From positions 434,001-498,000 of the forward strand of contig CP126193.1 in the NCBI GenBank assembly GCA_030272155.1: DNA of 64,000 bases, read 5' to 3'. A program made the position numbers and the translations under genes. How positions within the stretch are numbered: the first letter of the stretch is position 1; each line of letters starts with the position of its first letter. This document shows, piece after piece, positions 24,873 through 35,642 of the stretch. This DNA comes from Tetradesmus obliquus (lineage: Eukaryota > Chlorophyta > Chlorophyceae > Sphaeropleales > Scenedesmaceae). Under the pieces are notes generated by a model. It saw only the letters and a program-made list of their open reading frames with translations, had not been told where the DNA came from and did no database searches.

Positions 24873-25426
24873 TGTTCCTGCTGCTTCCAGGGATGCTTGC
24901 ACTCGCTGCACCAGAGCATCTGCTGCTGCTGCTGCACCGCCAGCATCCTCCCGCAGCACCACAATGAAGCGGTCCTGGATCACCTGGCTGGCTCCTGCAG
25001 CGACACCAGCAGCACAATTGGTGGCATCAATACATGTGTTGCAATGTGGCTGCAGCCGAGACTGGATTTTGTCTGCATCTGCAAAATATTGTGGTGTGTG
25101 CACCCGATGCTGTACATCTGCTGCCAGTCCAGTAAGCTGCTCCACTACCCAAACTGCAACGCCAGCCAAGATGCCACAACTGCAGATAAGTTGAGCTTTG
25201 GTTCGTGTCACTCCTGCATGGGCAATGCAGGCTTGGGCTGCATACCTTGATCAGTGTCCTGAGCAAGCTGTCGCGATGTTCTGCGGGAGTTGCTGGCGCT
25301 GCTCAGCGCTTCTGCCTTAACACTAGCATGAAAACCAATGAGAGTAAATATCAAGGTGCATGCAACAGCCTGTAAGCGCTTCGCAGCTGGTGTTCTGCGT
25401 ACTGCAGTATTGGTCGGGTGCGCCAT
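20126..25426 (-). CDS. Secreted subtilisin-like serine protease (S8) with polyglutamine linker
   Basis: Nine exons: 25246-25426, 23526-24994, 23077-23218, 22742-22786, 22313-22378, 21959-22029, 21601-21703, 21087-21324, 20126-20378; 855 residues in continuous phase. Start at 25426 gives a signal peptide (LQAVACTLIFTLIGFHASVKAEA); an upstream Met at 25486 is possible. An inhibitor-I9-like propeptide follows (VIQDRFIVVLREDA). Exon 2 then carries a long Gln/Pro-rich stretch. The catalytic domain has Asp in VVDSGIDANHPD, His in GTHVAGIIGA, the oxyanion Asn in VTAAGN, and Ser in SGTSQASPHVAG; all four are intact. The acceptor edge of the last exon is copied in the preceding intron. Expected role: extracellular or vacuolar proteolysis after self-removal of the propeptide. 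Confidence 0.87.
20438..20690 (-). repeat. Copies of the active-site exon edge in the last subtilase intron
   Basis: 20438-20512 repeats 20309-20383, which is the acceptor and start of the last exon, including the Ser-bearing motif, in a diverged form. A shorter third piece lies at 20655-20690. The copies have drifted more than those in the OSCA gene. Confidence 0.75.
24319..24367 (-). repeat. Polyglutamine-coding (CAG)n
   Basis: CTG on plus, CAG on minus, coding about 16 Gln in subtilase exon 2. It is surrounded by further interrupted Gln runs from about 24075 to 24400. Confidence 0.85.
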
Positions 25427-25512
25427 TTCATACCATGATGCTGATATTACGATGATGCCATGCAGCTGCCTGCTAATAAAAGACATGAGACAGCGTGGTT
25501 GCCCGGCCCGGC

Positions 25513-25716
25513 ATGTTCGCACCGCCTGCGGCGACCCTCTTGCCGAAGCTGAGGGAACCCAGCGACACTTGTACGGCCAGCGATCCTTGCAACGGCTGCT
25601 ATGGCGACAAAAGCACCGTGATAAATTTTACGCTAGTGAATTCAGTGCATTTTGTGCACGAAAGTGGTCACGGGCCGTACAGCATCGCGGTGAATGCGGC
25701 TGGTGGTAGCAAGTGA
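25513..25716 (+). CDS. Possible small ORF or 3' exon, unrecognised
   Basis: 67 codons from ATG at 25513 to TGA at 25714-25716. TGTAA lies 43 bases after the stop, which supports a real transcript end. The product has paired cysteines (DTCTASDPCNGCYGD) and an HESGH pentapeptide near its end. That formally matches the zincin HExxH pattern, but it is too short and isolated to call a protease. It may be the last exon of a longer gene whose upstream part I could not find, since the subtilase start lies only 87 bases away on the other strand. I do not recognise the family. Confidence 0.3.
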   Translation: MFAPPAATLLPKLREPSDTCTASDPCNGCYGDKSTVINFTLVNSVHFVHESGHGPYSIAVNAAGGSK

Positions 25717-25758
25717 CTCACTTTCCAGTGTACTGGGTGCATTCATTGATGGCCCCGC

Positions 25759-25763
25759 TGTAA
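25759..25763 (+). promoter_or_regulatory. TGTAA polyadenylation signal
   Basis: Plus-strand TGTAA 43 bases after the stop of the small ORF ending at 25716. Confidence 0.5.
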
Positions 25764-27798
25764 ATTCTTTTTGAGTGCTGCATTATCATGGTCATGTTTT
25801 TTAGAACTACATGGCTAAGGAGCTGCAGAGTGTGGAGGCCTAGAATTGAGTGAACCAGCTGACACAGGTGTCTTCATGACCCGGTCATGGGCCCCGTCAT
25901 GGGCCCGGGGCCCGGCCATGACCATGACCATGATCATGGGCGGCTGGTCAGCACTCAGCGAGCTGCTTGAGTTAAATGAAACCTAAAGGTTCTGGACTGA
26001 TGTTACTTGAAACATTGTCAGGCGGTTTTTAAAGACAGGTTTCAGGGCTTGCCCAGTTGCGCTGTGGTAGCGAGCCAGTAGGATTCGGTCCCCCCTGATA
26101 ACAAAAAAAAAGACAGGTTTCAGGGCAGTCACCCATCAGATAATGATGTGTGATGTTGTGAGACAGAAATCTTGGAAAGCTGCTGCAGTGCATGTAAAAG
26201 GACAAATTGATATTGCCGCTGCATGTGCTGCCCTGCGTCTGCCCAGCGCTGCCAAGCTGTGACTGACAGAATTTGGCTGGCCATTGTGCTTGCGGCACGT
26301 TAGGTTTTGAGGTTTATTGCGTCACTGGAAGTGAGGCAGAGCTACTGCTGGTTAGGCGCAGGTACAATATCTGCTGCACAGGAGGCTGTCAGGGCATGTA
26401 GCACTCTGCACGAGGAGCTAGCATGTACAGCTTATGAATGGCATAGCAATCCCAGTAACTTTGCGCCACGGAGTGTTCGTGTGGCGCAGCCAGCATCTGA
26501 AGGAATGTATAAGAACGAATTTATACATCCGCAGAATGTGGGTCACCCGTTGTGCTGCTGTTCCTGCAGCCAGCTGCCAGCCAGTGGTGCTTGGAAATGT
26601 GGCGCAGCAGATATGGTGCTGCATTTGTGGTGCAGCGAGCAGGTGCTGAAGATTGGCCGGCAGTGCTCTACTGCCATCAACCTGCACACATTTCCCTTTG
26701 GCCAATGCATTGAATGCGCAGGAAGCAGGAAGCGGGAGTTGAGCCTGCAAACCAGCCCAGCATGTTATTTACCACGAAAAGAATATGCTTGTGCGTTTGC
26801 GTGGGTGAAAGAACACGCTCACGCCTTGAGTCACTGCTGCTGTGTGCCACAAGGCAACGTTGAGATCCTGGAGACTCCTCTTGCCGAAAACATGAATAGC
26901 CTACAGCCATTTGCTTGCAGTAAAAGCAAAAACAACTACGGAACCAGACTCCTGTAAGGTCCAATGCCTCATTGCCGGCAGGTAGGGGCGGAGGCTGTGA
27001 TATAGCAGCGCCGGCGCCGTTGCATGCTTGCAAGTGCTGCTTTGCACTGGCAACTGCTGCGTCATGCTGACACGCGCAGCGCCACTTGGTCCTGGGATAT
27101 ACTTATCAAGAGAACTGCGAACCCAAACACGCACCTGCACACTGAGCGGCACAGCCTCAAAGTCAGCCTGGTGCGACCAGCTGCAGCTGGTGAGAGCCCA
27201 GGTGCACCACTTGCTGGGTGCTGGTCAACTCGCCGCACGTGGACGCCATAAGCCATTCTGATGTACCATGCCGATGGCGGTTAAAACGCCACAAAACGAC
27301 ATCATATTCGCGTATCGTTTTTGAATTCATAAACGGAACGCTGCATTCGCTCAAAACAAAGAACACACCTGTGCTGACCGGTTGCCGAGTACGTTGGGTG
27401 ATGGATTGTTTTTTCTCATTTCTCAGCCAAAGATCGATCGCCTTGCCAGAAAAATATTAAAAAGGGCTGTTAAGTATAATTAAACGTCCGAAAATGTTCC
27501 ATGTGCATGCAGGTCTGCAGGTTCGGGCTCCGCATACGGTATGGGAAGATGAGCTGTTGCATACGGTCGGCACCAGCAGTTGCTGTGAGCTGATAGAGAT
27601 ACAGATGACCTAGCATGCACTTCATCCGCCACTCACAGCGTTCTCACACCAGCCTGTACCTACTTATCAGCCTTTGACTGATCCAAGCTGCTGGTCGTCA
27701 CCGCCGTTGCTCTAATAAGCGACTGCAGTATTCCAAACAGGTTGATCTGTTTAGCTGAAAAGCAGGCTACGCTGCTCTCAAAGTGCTGCTTCGCTGCG
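25764..27798. other. Intergenic region with GC-rich hairpin
   Basis: No supported gene. An inverted repeat at 25883-25923 (GGTCATGG pairing with CCATGACC around GGGCCC blocks) can form a strong hairpin. An 18-base direct repeat (AAAGACAGGTTTCAGGGC) occurs at about 26032 and 26109. The stretch 26880-26960 has exon-like composition but no consistent splicing. Confidence 0.45.
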
Positions 27799-28683
27799 AT
27801 GGCGTCTCTTGTCAGCTTCACTGCACTGGTGGCTGTTTGCCTCTTGTTCGCAATTGAGGTTAGTTGCCTACTAACCACTTCTTTATCGTTGTAAGGGTCC
27901 TCGATGCATGCCTCTACCTGCCGTGGGGTTGCTTTTGCAGCGTTGTTGGCGGGCGAGTTCGAACTGTCTTCTGCAGTTGCGACCAGCACTTGATGCACCT
28001 GATGTGACACCGTCTAGATAAATGTAACGAGGTCAGCAGAATGCATTGCTTGCACACGTATGTTGGGCCGCTGCTGCGGCACCTGCTACCTGGTAGCAAG
28101 ATGCAGTCAATCATCTGACTTGTTCCTGTGCATGCATGTGCAGGGCGCACAAGCAGCATGCTGCACCAGCGGCCAGCCAACCTACAAGGGCAAGGAAGTC
28201 AACTTTGCAGGACTCCCAACATGCAGCGATGGGCCGTGCTCAGGAGACAGCTTCAACTACCTCAGCTCAGGCGCCAGCCAGTCACCTGACCCAGAGTCCT
28301 GCTGCGAGGCTGACGGCACAGCTTTCTTTTACAACCCCCAGGCAACAGCAATGGGTGCCACGTGGCCGCCTATCCCTCGGTTTCCCAGCAAGTGGCCGGG
28401 CACCGGCCGCAAGTGCAACGCCGCAGCGCCGCGCTTCCGATGCTCCATTGGCGGCCAGGTGGGCATATCAGCAGCAGCAGCAGCAGCAGCAAACGAGGTT
28501 TGAAGACAGCAGTCGTGGAAATACCTCACGGCTTCCCACACGCATGGGCTCGTTGGGGCAACAGAACAACGATGCGCCAATGCGGGCTTGCAGGCCGCAC
28601 TGATTGAACAGACATGTCGCCAATCCTGCTTCAAACGCAAGCGCAGCATCTTGGAATATGCTCCCTACATTCCTGAAGCCTAG
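27799..28683 (+). CDS. Small secreted cysteine-rich protein, unrecognised
   Basis: Three exons in phase 0: 27799-27858, 28144-28458 and 28594-28683 (TAG); 154 residues. Exon 1 is almost exactly a signal peptide (MASLVSFTALVAVCLLFAIE), completed by GAQA at the start of exon 2. The mature part has ten cysteines: ACC, PTC, GPC, ESCC, RKC, FRC, then TCRQSC in exon 3. It also has aromatic-rich segments (GTAFFYNPQ, WPPIPRFPSKWPG) and a basic stretch (CFKRKRS) near the end. Such patterns suit a disulfide-stabilised extracellular protein. Separation of the signal peptide on its own exon supports the model. I do not recognise the family and assign no function. Confidence 0.6.
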
Positions 28684-30540
28684 CATTGACATGCCACCTG
28701 ACGGGTCTTTCACGCGTCAGCAAACTGCACTGCTCATTTGGCAAAGCATACCCCGACCGTGCTGCTGCTGCTGCTGCTGCCGCGCTCCTTTCCCTGCAGG
28801 AAAAGAACAACAACAAGCACAGGCACCTGCTGCTGTGAGCGGTTTGGTCCAACTGTGTGTCCAAGGTGCCGCGTCCACTTCTGACCTCTGGTCCGCTTCA
28901 ACTTCCAAAGGACTGGCTTCTAAAAAGAACAGCGAATAAGGCACCTTTTGTGCCTGGCAGCGCCTCAGCTTGCGCCCCCTCACACATGTGGGATCACAGA
29001 GACGCAGCAGCATCACTGCCCCACAGGGCCAAGCTTTGAAGTGCGCTGTACCCTATTGGGTGTCTGACGCGGCTTCCCCAAACAACAGATGTGAGAGAGG
29101 TACATAAACATGGTGCGGCAAGCAACCATGTATTGCGGCTGCTGCACTCATCAGCAGCACAGTGGTTTTGAAACTGCTTGATGGAGGCTTGTGGTGGTGG
29201 CGGTAGTGGCTCATATCAGGTTGTGCGCGTGTTGTGCCTCGACAAGCACCCTACAGGTTGTGCATGTGCTGTCATCACAGCAGCAGCAGCAGCCTGCTGC
29301 CGTCTGTGTTAGCACGCAGCAGCTGCCGGCGTGCTGCTGCGCTTTGCACAGAAGCTGCTAAGGCAGCAACTTGGGGGCTTGCAATAGGCTGTCTCAGTGC
29401 GCTGAGGTCTTGGCAACTGGCAGTGTGCATAACGCTGCAGCAGCTCCGGTGATACACACACCTGTAGTGCAGCGGAGATGCCTGTCTGCTTTATCTCACA
29501 CTTACCTCATGTGGCTATGCTACTAGCACTGCTCAAAACTAATCACCTGCTAGAAGAGCGTACTGCTTGTGCCTGCGCACCTGCTGCTGGACAGCAGGCA
29601 GCACTGGCACATGCTTCGTTGTTGATGCTGCAGCACATTTGGTTGTGCTGCGTTGTTGTTTTTGTTAGCACCACAGTACGGCGACCCAGGTCAGTAATAA
29701 CAACCAAGTGCAGCCGCCATGTGTTGCGGCTGCCACTGCTGTCAAAAACAGTCAGTGGGCTGGTTCAAGCACTGTGCATGTGGTGTGGTCAGCAGGCGTT
29801 TCAGGGGCCCTCGGAGTACCATTTGAGGGTGCAACTTCCTGGCAGTGCTGTGACCATTTCCGACCCTGGCAGCAGCACATGCGCTCAGCAGCTCGCTTAA
29901 TAATGCCTCTTTGTTGATGAGTGTTACGTGTCTGCTGACCCAGTTGGCGCACGATTCTGTGATGGTGGGCCGTCTGATGCTGAGGCTATTGTGCGCTGAG
30001 ATGCGCACCACACATAAAAGGCCAAGCTTCACGACTGGTGCATCATTCTAGTGCAGTGGGTGCCCAGCCGGCTAGCGCTTTGATACTGATTCAGGTTGGA
30101 CTTCAGTTTGCCGGAGGGAAGTATCCGCCGCCCCTTTCTTTTGTTGTTGGGCAGCTCCCAAGCCGCGTGGCCTGCATGGCTGTGCATGTGCGGTGTTTCT
30201 TCTGTGATTTGACAGCCAGATGGGCTGCGACTTGCAGTTGAAACTCCTGCTTATTTCCATAGCTGCGCTTGTTAATGCAGCAGGCACAGCGCCACCTGCC
30301 TGTGACACGGCGCCTAGTGTTGCGCATGCGCGTATGCGGCGCCATTTGGCATGGCAGCAGTGTGACTCACGTCAACTTGCGTCGCATGCACCGCTCAGGC
30401 AAGGAGCTGCAACTCCATCCAGGTTCCAACGAGAGGCTGAAAGGATGCTCCCAGTCGATTTGCAAACAGCCGCTCCTCACTCAGTGAAGACAGGCTGTCC
30501 TAGCCGGATAACTCATATGCCGCCCAATTTGCTCGACGGC
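28684..30540. other. Region without a confident gene
   Basis: Two weak candidates only. (1) An exon-like stretch at 29799-29900 reads AFQGPSEYHLRVQLPG and on to a TAA stop, behind a good CAG acceptor, but no matching upstream exon was found. (2) From ATG at 30220 a frame begins with a signal-peptide-like segment (LKLLLISIAALVNAAGTA) and stays open into the antisense of the scramblase 3' end. Neither is supported enough to call. Confidence 0.3.
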
Positions 30541-30545
30541 TTACA
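30541..30545 (-). promoter_or_regulatory. TGTAA polyadenylation signal of the scramblase gene
   Basis: TTACA on plus is TGTAA on minus, 35 bases after the stop codon at 30581. Confidence 0.65.
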
Positions 30546-30580
30546 TGCCAAAGGCAGTCTCTTCGTAAAAAAACTGACAA

Positions 30581-33500
30581 TCACTCCCCAAAGATCATCG
30601 CCCACAGGCCCACCACCAGCCCCCACAGTCCCGAGGCACCCTCCTCATCCCCACCACCACCCTCCCCGCCACCAAAGCCCCAGCCGCCGCCGTCCCCGCC
30701 GCCGGCCTCACTGCTGCTGCTGCTGCTGCCAGTGTCCCATCTAAAGCTCTCTGCCTCATCGCCAAAGCCGGGCTGCTGCTGCGTGTTCATGCCGCTGCTA
30801 AAACCTGCATCTTCGCCGCCAAACCATGCTGGCGGCGGCTGGTCTAGGCCGGCAGCTGATGGCGCTGCGCCGGCAGCACCTGCTGCTTCGCCGCCTGCAT
30901 AGATCAGGCAGGTTGTGATGGAAAAATGAAACAGCAGCGTGAGATGGCCAACGTGCCTGCTGGCAGCTGCAGCCTGTGTATCATGCAGCACACTGCTGTA
31001 CATGCACACCATGCGAACAGAAAGGGAGTTCCGCTGTCAGCGCATCCTTGCATGCCGCATTACTTGCAAGCGCTGTGCAGCAATACCAGCAGGCAACCAG
31101 CTGCTTACTTAGCTGTTCGCAACTGGCACGCACGTAGCGCTAAATCATGCCATTCGCAAGCCCACCATGCAACCGGCTACAGCACAGCAAAACACATATC
31201 TTTGGTGACGCAGCAGCCTGGCCGCACCTGCCGCGCCAGCTGCGGCGCCGCCGCCCGCCGCGCCATCCGCCGCTGCCCCGCCGGCCGCCGCCTCCCCTCC
31301 CATGCCGCCCCCCGGCAGCGGCACCGGCATGAACAGCGGCGGGCTAATCAGCCCACCGCCGCTGCTGTGCTGGCTGAAGAAGTTGTAGTCGACGCTGATG
31401 GCTGCGGCTAGTGCCACCATGCGCTCGGTTAGGGGCAGCGGCTGATGCACCACCTGGCGCAGGCAGACAAGGTAAGCAAGGTAAGCAAAGTAAACAAGCA
31501 GGCATGAAAAGCAAGGTAAGCAAGCAGGCAGGCAGGCCACGATGCGCTCACTCAGCGGCAGCGGCTGGTGCACCACCTGGCAGGAGGACAGGCAGGCAGG
31601 CAGACACGCACGCAGGCAATCAGGCAGGCATGCAAGGTAAGCAAGTTGGCAGACTCTCATCAGCCAGTTCTGCTGGGGCTGGCGGCAACACTTTACAGCC
31701 TGCAATCACCAACAACGTCCAAACCCAGACCCAAAAGCTCACCAGCTGGTTGCCGGTGACGCTGGGGATGACAGCGATCTCAGTGCGCGCCTGCGCCAGC
31801 GGCGTCACCGCCACATCTGCCTGGCCACGCAGCCCATCCCCCAGGACACACAGCACACGCAACGCTCACATACCGCGCTCACTCACCAACCACTCCCAGC
31901 CGCGCACCAGGTGTTTACCAGTGATGCCAAGGACAGATGACAGCAACAATCTACAGCCAGCAAACACCATCCACCTCGCATTTCAGCGTTCAAAAAAGCT
32001 CACCAGCTGGTTGCCAGTGACACTGGGGATGACAGCGATCTCAGTGCGCGCCTGCGCCAGCGGCGTCACCGCCACGTCAGCGTTGCCGCTGCGCGCCTGC
32101 AGGGTTTTGCTGCACAGTGTTGCGGCCTCTTGTGGGCTGTAGCCAAAGTGCACCACATACTTGCCGGCATCGGTGAAGATCTCCTTGGCAAAGCCCAGGA
32201 AGTTCCTGTAGGGGCAGGTGTGAAGTTCAGGGTGAGGTGCAGCACGAACTTCAGGGTGAGATGCAGCAACACACACAAAGAGGATTTCCACAGGACGCAG
32301 CCGCGCATCTCAAGCAACGCTGTGAAGATATAATCGTTATGTGTGTGCTGCCAGCGGCTGCCAGCCCTTCCCAAACCCAACAGCATGCACTCAACCGCGT
32401 TCACGCCATCTTCGTGCACAAACGAGTCTCCACCTGTCGATGAGTGCCAGGGTGTTGCCCTGTGCATCTTTCAGCTCAAACTCCCAAGCCAGGAAGCCGC
32501 CGTTGATGGCAGCAAACTGGCGCCGCCCCAGGTACAGGTCGTAGTTGCGCTTCCACAGGTGCCAGCGCTGGCGCACCTCACCCACCACCTCACCCTGCGG
32601 CACAGGTGAAAAGATATAGAAAATAATGGAATAATAAAATATGTAGATGATATGTAGGAACGTAGCGACAATTGCTGGATTGCGCTGGGTGAAGCACGCG
32701 CACCACCTCGCCCCGCAGCCATTGCAGGAATGCAGTAACCATTCAAAATCTCACAGCTGGGCTGCGCTGCTGAGGCACGCATTGCAGCCGGCTGCATGCT
32801 TCTGAACGCAGCAGGATTGACGGCAGCAGCAACAGCAGCATCAATCCACCCCAGCCTGCAGCGCCCACCTCTGGATTCTCTATGTACATGTAGCAGCAGG
32901 ATCGGCGGCAGCAGCAGCAGCATCAGCAGTACGCCGCCCCAGCCCCCAGCGCCTACCTCTGGGTCTTCTATGTACATGTAGCTGTTGAGCAGGTAGGCCG
33001 GCCGCCGCACACGGAACATCACGCGGCTGCCTGCGGCAGGACGGTGCGGCACAGCTGAAGTGATGTGATGGCGCAGCACAGATGGCACAAATTGGCGATT
33101 TGCAAACCACAGTGTGTTGATGCAGGCAGCAGTCAGGAATGTGGCATTCTCCGCGTGGCTGCGCCATTGCTGCTGCCTGCCTGCACGTACTGCCCCGTCC
33201 TATGTGGCCCAGCCCTGCCAGCCTTGGCAGGATGCTGCTGCTGCTGCTGCTGCTGCATGGATTTCGAGTTAAAACCCTGCTGTTGCTTGATGCTGCCAAT
33301 TTGGAGTCACGTGCTTGTGTGCCGGCCTCACCGTCTGCGCTGAACACGGTGTGGTGAAGCAGCGGCAGGTGGGGCAGCATTGCTGCATGTGTGCTGCATC
33401 CTTCCCGACCCTTGGCACTGCACACACCCTTACTTTCCTCAACCCTGCAGCCTGCAACCTGGCTCACACACCCACTACCGCTGCCAGCCCTGTACCACCC

Positions 33501-34367
33501 AGCAGCAATTCTAGGCTCAGACACCGCCACACGGTCGACCCTGCTACGCTGCTGCTGCCTGCACCAGCCTCACCGTCGGCGCTGAGCACGGTGCTGGTGA
33601 AGCTGCGGCGTGTGCGCAGCAGCTGGCGCTGGATCTCGTTGCCGATGCCGCTGATCTCCTCAGCGATGAGCGCCACTGGGGTGCCGTCCTGGTCGTACAC
33701 GGTGTACTTGGTGGCCTGCTCAAAGCCCAGGATGACGGTGCCCCTGCGGGGTTGTAAACAATCAATTTGGATGTTGATGAACTGTTACAGACTAGACGCG
33801 AGGGTCGGCATGGCGCCAGCGCCCGCTGCCGCAAAGCCCAGGCTGACGGCGCCCCTGCGGGGTCATGTGGGATCTGCACATGGAGGAATGGATTGGGGTT
33901 GTTGGACCAGATAACTGCTGGGAACTTGTGAGCCACAACACGCCGCTAGCAAGCGCTGTGACAAGTGACAGCATCACTGCCGCAGCTGAGAGTGGCAGCT
34001 GTGATGGGCGTTGCTGACATTAGCGTTATAGACTGCTGCAGCACAACAGACAGCGCCAGAGGCTGTGGCACCAGCAGCCAGCGCATGCACTCAAGGGCTG
34101 CAGCAGACTGTACTGGCAGTTGCCCGCAGAAGCTGCACCCATGCCCTGAGACAGCTGGCGTCATAGCTGTTGCTTTGCTGACGACAAAAAAGAGCACAGC
34201 ACATCGAGTTGTTGGTGTGCACGCTGCGCTGCTGGCTGCTGGGATGCCTGCCAGGTGAGCTACCACTACCAAATAGATACTTTGCCCAGCTGCTGCTGCC
34301 CCCGGCGCTCACCACTCAATGGACCTGGTGACGACCAGCGCCTCATGGCCCAGCAAATCGCTCAACT

Positions 34368-34405
<38 letters not shown>

Positions 34406-35197
34406 GGCTGACACGTAAACATCCTGATTTCATGAAGCCTTCAAGGTGCCAAGCTAAGCAGCACATGCGAGTGCAGGGATTGTGCCGCTGCTGATATGGG
34501 CTGCTGCAGCTGATGCTGCTGTCACAATCTAGGCTAGAGAGCTGCTGTTTTGGGGGTTGAAACTGCAGTGTGTTCGATCGCCGATGAGCATTCTGTCCTG
34601 TGAACCCACCTGCACCTCACTGGGATGTGCCTCAACTGGGGTGATCGCATGTGAGCCTCCTGCAGCTGGCGGCGGCGCTGCTGCGGCTGCCTGTTCAGGT
34701 TGTATCTGCTGCTGCTGCTGCTCTGCAGGCAGCGCAGCAGCAGCAGCAGCTGCCCGCTTCTTCTGCAGCTCCTGCTCGCGCTCCCGCCGCTGCTGCGCTG
34801 CCAGCAGGCGCCGGCGGGATGCGTCATCCGAGTAGCACCTCAGCTGCTGCTGCTGCAGATTATGATGAGCTGGTATAACTGGATGCTGCTGACGATGCTG
34901 CTGCTGGTCAGTGCATGACAGGTGCACGTGGGCATCATGCAACCTGCTGCTGCTCAACTGGGTGTTGCTTCTTGTTGCAAGTGTGTGCTGCTGCAGCTGC
35001 AGCTGCAGCAGCGCAGGCACCGCAGAGAACAGCCGCAGTGGGCCGGGCTGCTGGCAACGTCCATGGCTTGACAGCTGCTGTACGACTGCTTGAGCTGGGG
35101 CACTGACAGAGATCCATTGCTGCTGCTGGTGTCCTGCAGCAGCTGCTATACTGTTCAGGAGCCTCAAGGCCCGGTGTTGGGCTCTTAAGTGCTGCAT
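30581..35197 (-). CDS. Phospholipid scramblase family protein (AIM25-like), probably mitochondrial
   Basis: Eight exons: 34610-35197, 34313-34365, 33574-33743, 32957-33030, 32434-32594, 32004-32205, 31228-31453, 30581-30894; 595 residues, phase continuous. The scramblase core is unmistakable: EALVVTRSIEWGTVILGFEQ, YDQDGTPVALIAEEISGIGN, QLLRTRRSFTSTVLSADG, MFRVRRPAYLLNSYMYI, RWHLWKRNYDLYLGRRQF, FLAWEFELKDAQGNTLALID, FAKEIFTDAGKYVVHFG, RTEIAVIPSVTGNQL. The family moves phospholipids between membrane leaflets or binds lipid; the plant and fungal relatives of this type are mitochondrial. Start at 35197 gives a basic, Ala/Leu-rich N-terminus (QHLRAQHRALRLLNSIAAAA) that fits a mitochondrial transit peptide, followed by a Gln-rich spacer of about 150 residues. 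The Gly/Ala-rich C-terminal tail is non-standard. TGTAA follows the stop by 35 bases. Confidence 0.88.
31537..31580 (-). repeat. Intronic copy of the acceptor edge of scramblase exon 7
   Basis: Repeats 31416-31457, the acceptor CAG plus the start of exon 7 (VVHQPLPL), with a few substitutions. Confidence 0.82.
31735..31826 (-). repeat. Intronic copy of the donor edge of scramblase exon 6
   Basis: About 90 bases nearly identical to 32000-32091, the end of exon 6 (TEIAVIPSVTGNQL) and its GT donor. Confidence 0.9.
32861..32893 (-). repeat. Intronic copy of the donor edge of scramblase exon 4
   Basis: Repeats 32949-32981, the exon end (YMYIEDPE with one change) and its GT. The neighbouring intron sequence (CAG-rich) is also repeated. 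Confidence 0.78.
33320..33360 (-). repeat. Intronic copy of the donor edge of scramblase exon 3
   Basis: Repeats 33561-33604, the end of exon 3 (TVLSADG) and GTGAGGC donor. Confidence 0.8.
33830..33863 (-). repeat. Intronic copy of the acceptor edge of scramblase exon 3
   Basis: Repeats about 34 bases around the real acceptor at 33743 (CCGCAG then the exon start coding GTVILGF, here changed to GAVSLGF). Confidence 0.78.
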
Positions 35198-35642
35198 TAT
35201 GCTAAACTGCACGTGTTACATGCAGCTGCAGCTTGCAGGACGCAATCAGCATAACACAGCAATGCAGGTGAGGTGGGGTACGTGTGTGCGGGGCTAGACG
35301 AGAGATGTACCGCAAGCAGGCACCATGTGCAATCCAAGCGTGCTGCTATTGGACACAATACGTCCTGCTATCTACCGGGGAGGCTGCAGAAGGCAGCCAG
35401 GGTTTGGACGCATAACTGACAAGTTGCACAACTCCTCCAAGCATGGACCATAAGACGTTGATCGTGTGGTGTACATGCGTCGAAGCTTCGCTCTGCCGGT
35501 TTGACGTGTGCCCATGTCACCGGCAGAGTCTGTGGCTTGCCAGAAGTTTCGTCAACATAATTTGTGCTTGCAGCTCGGTGGTTGTAGCTTGAACTGTTAG
35601 TTCCATTGATTCATTCCTGCGCCAAAGGCTTACCGAGACGCC
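35198..35642. promoter_or_regulatory. Bidirectional promoter region of scramblase and mitochondrial carrier
   Basis: 445 bases separate two divergent start codons, so the promoters must lie close together or be shared. No clear TATA box was seen for either direction. Confidence 0.55.

Noticed and set aside
25513-25716. HESGH as a zinc protease active site
   Set aside because: The frame is only 67 codons and lacks any surrounding metzincin or other zincin features; kept only as a pattern note.
27514-27530. GGTTCGGGCTCC resembling a tRNA B box
   Set aside because: No matching A box or cloverleaf arms could be placed around it.
27660-28010. Minus-strand open frame of 116 codons with good amino-acid balance
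   Set aside because: It lies antisense to exon 1 and the first intron of the secreted cysteine-rich gene, has no ATG, and no upstream exon could be joined. The plus-strand signal-peptide exon explains the region better.
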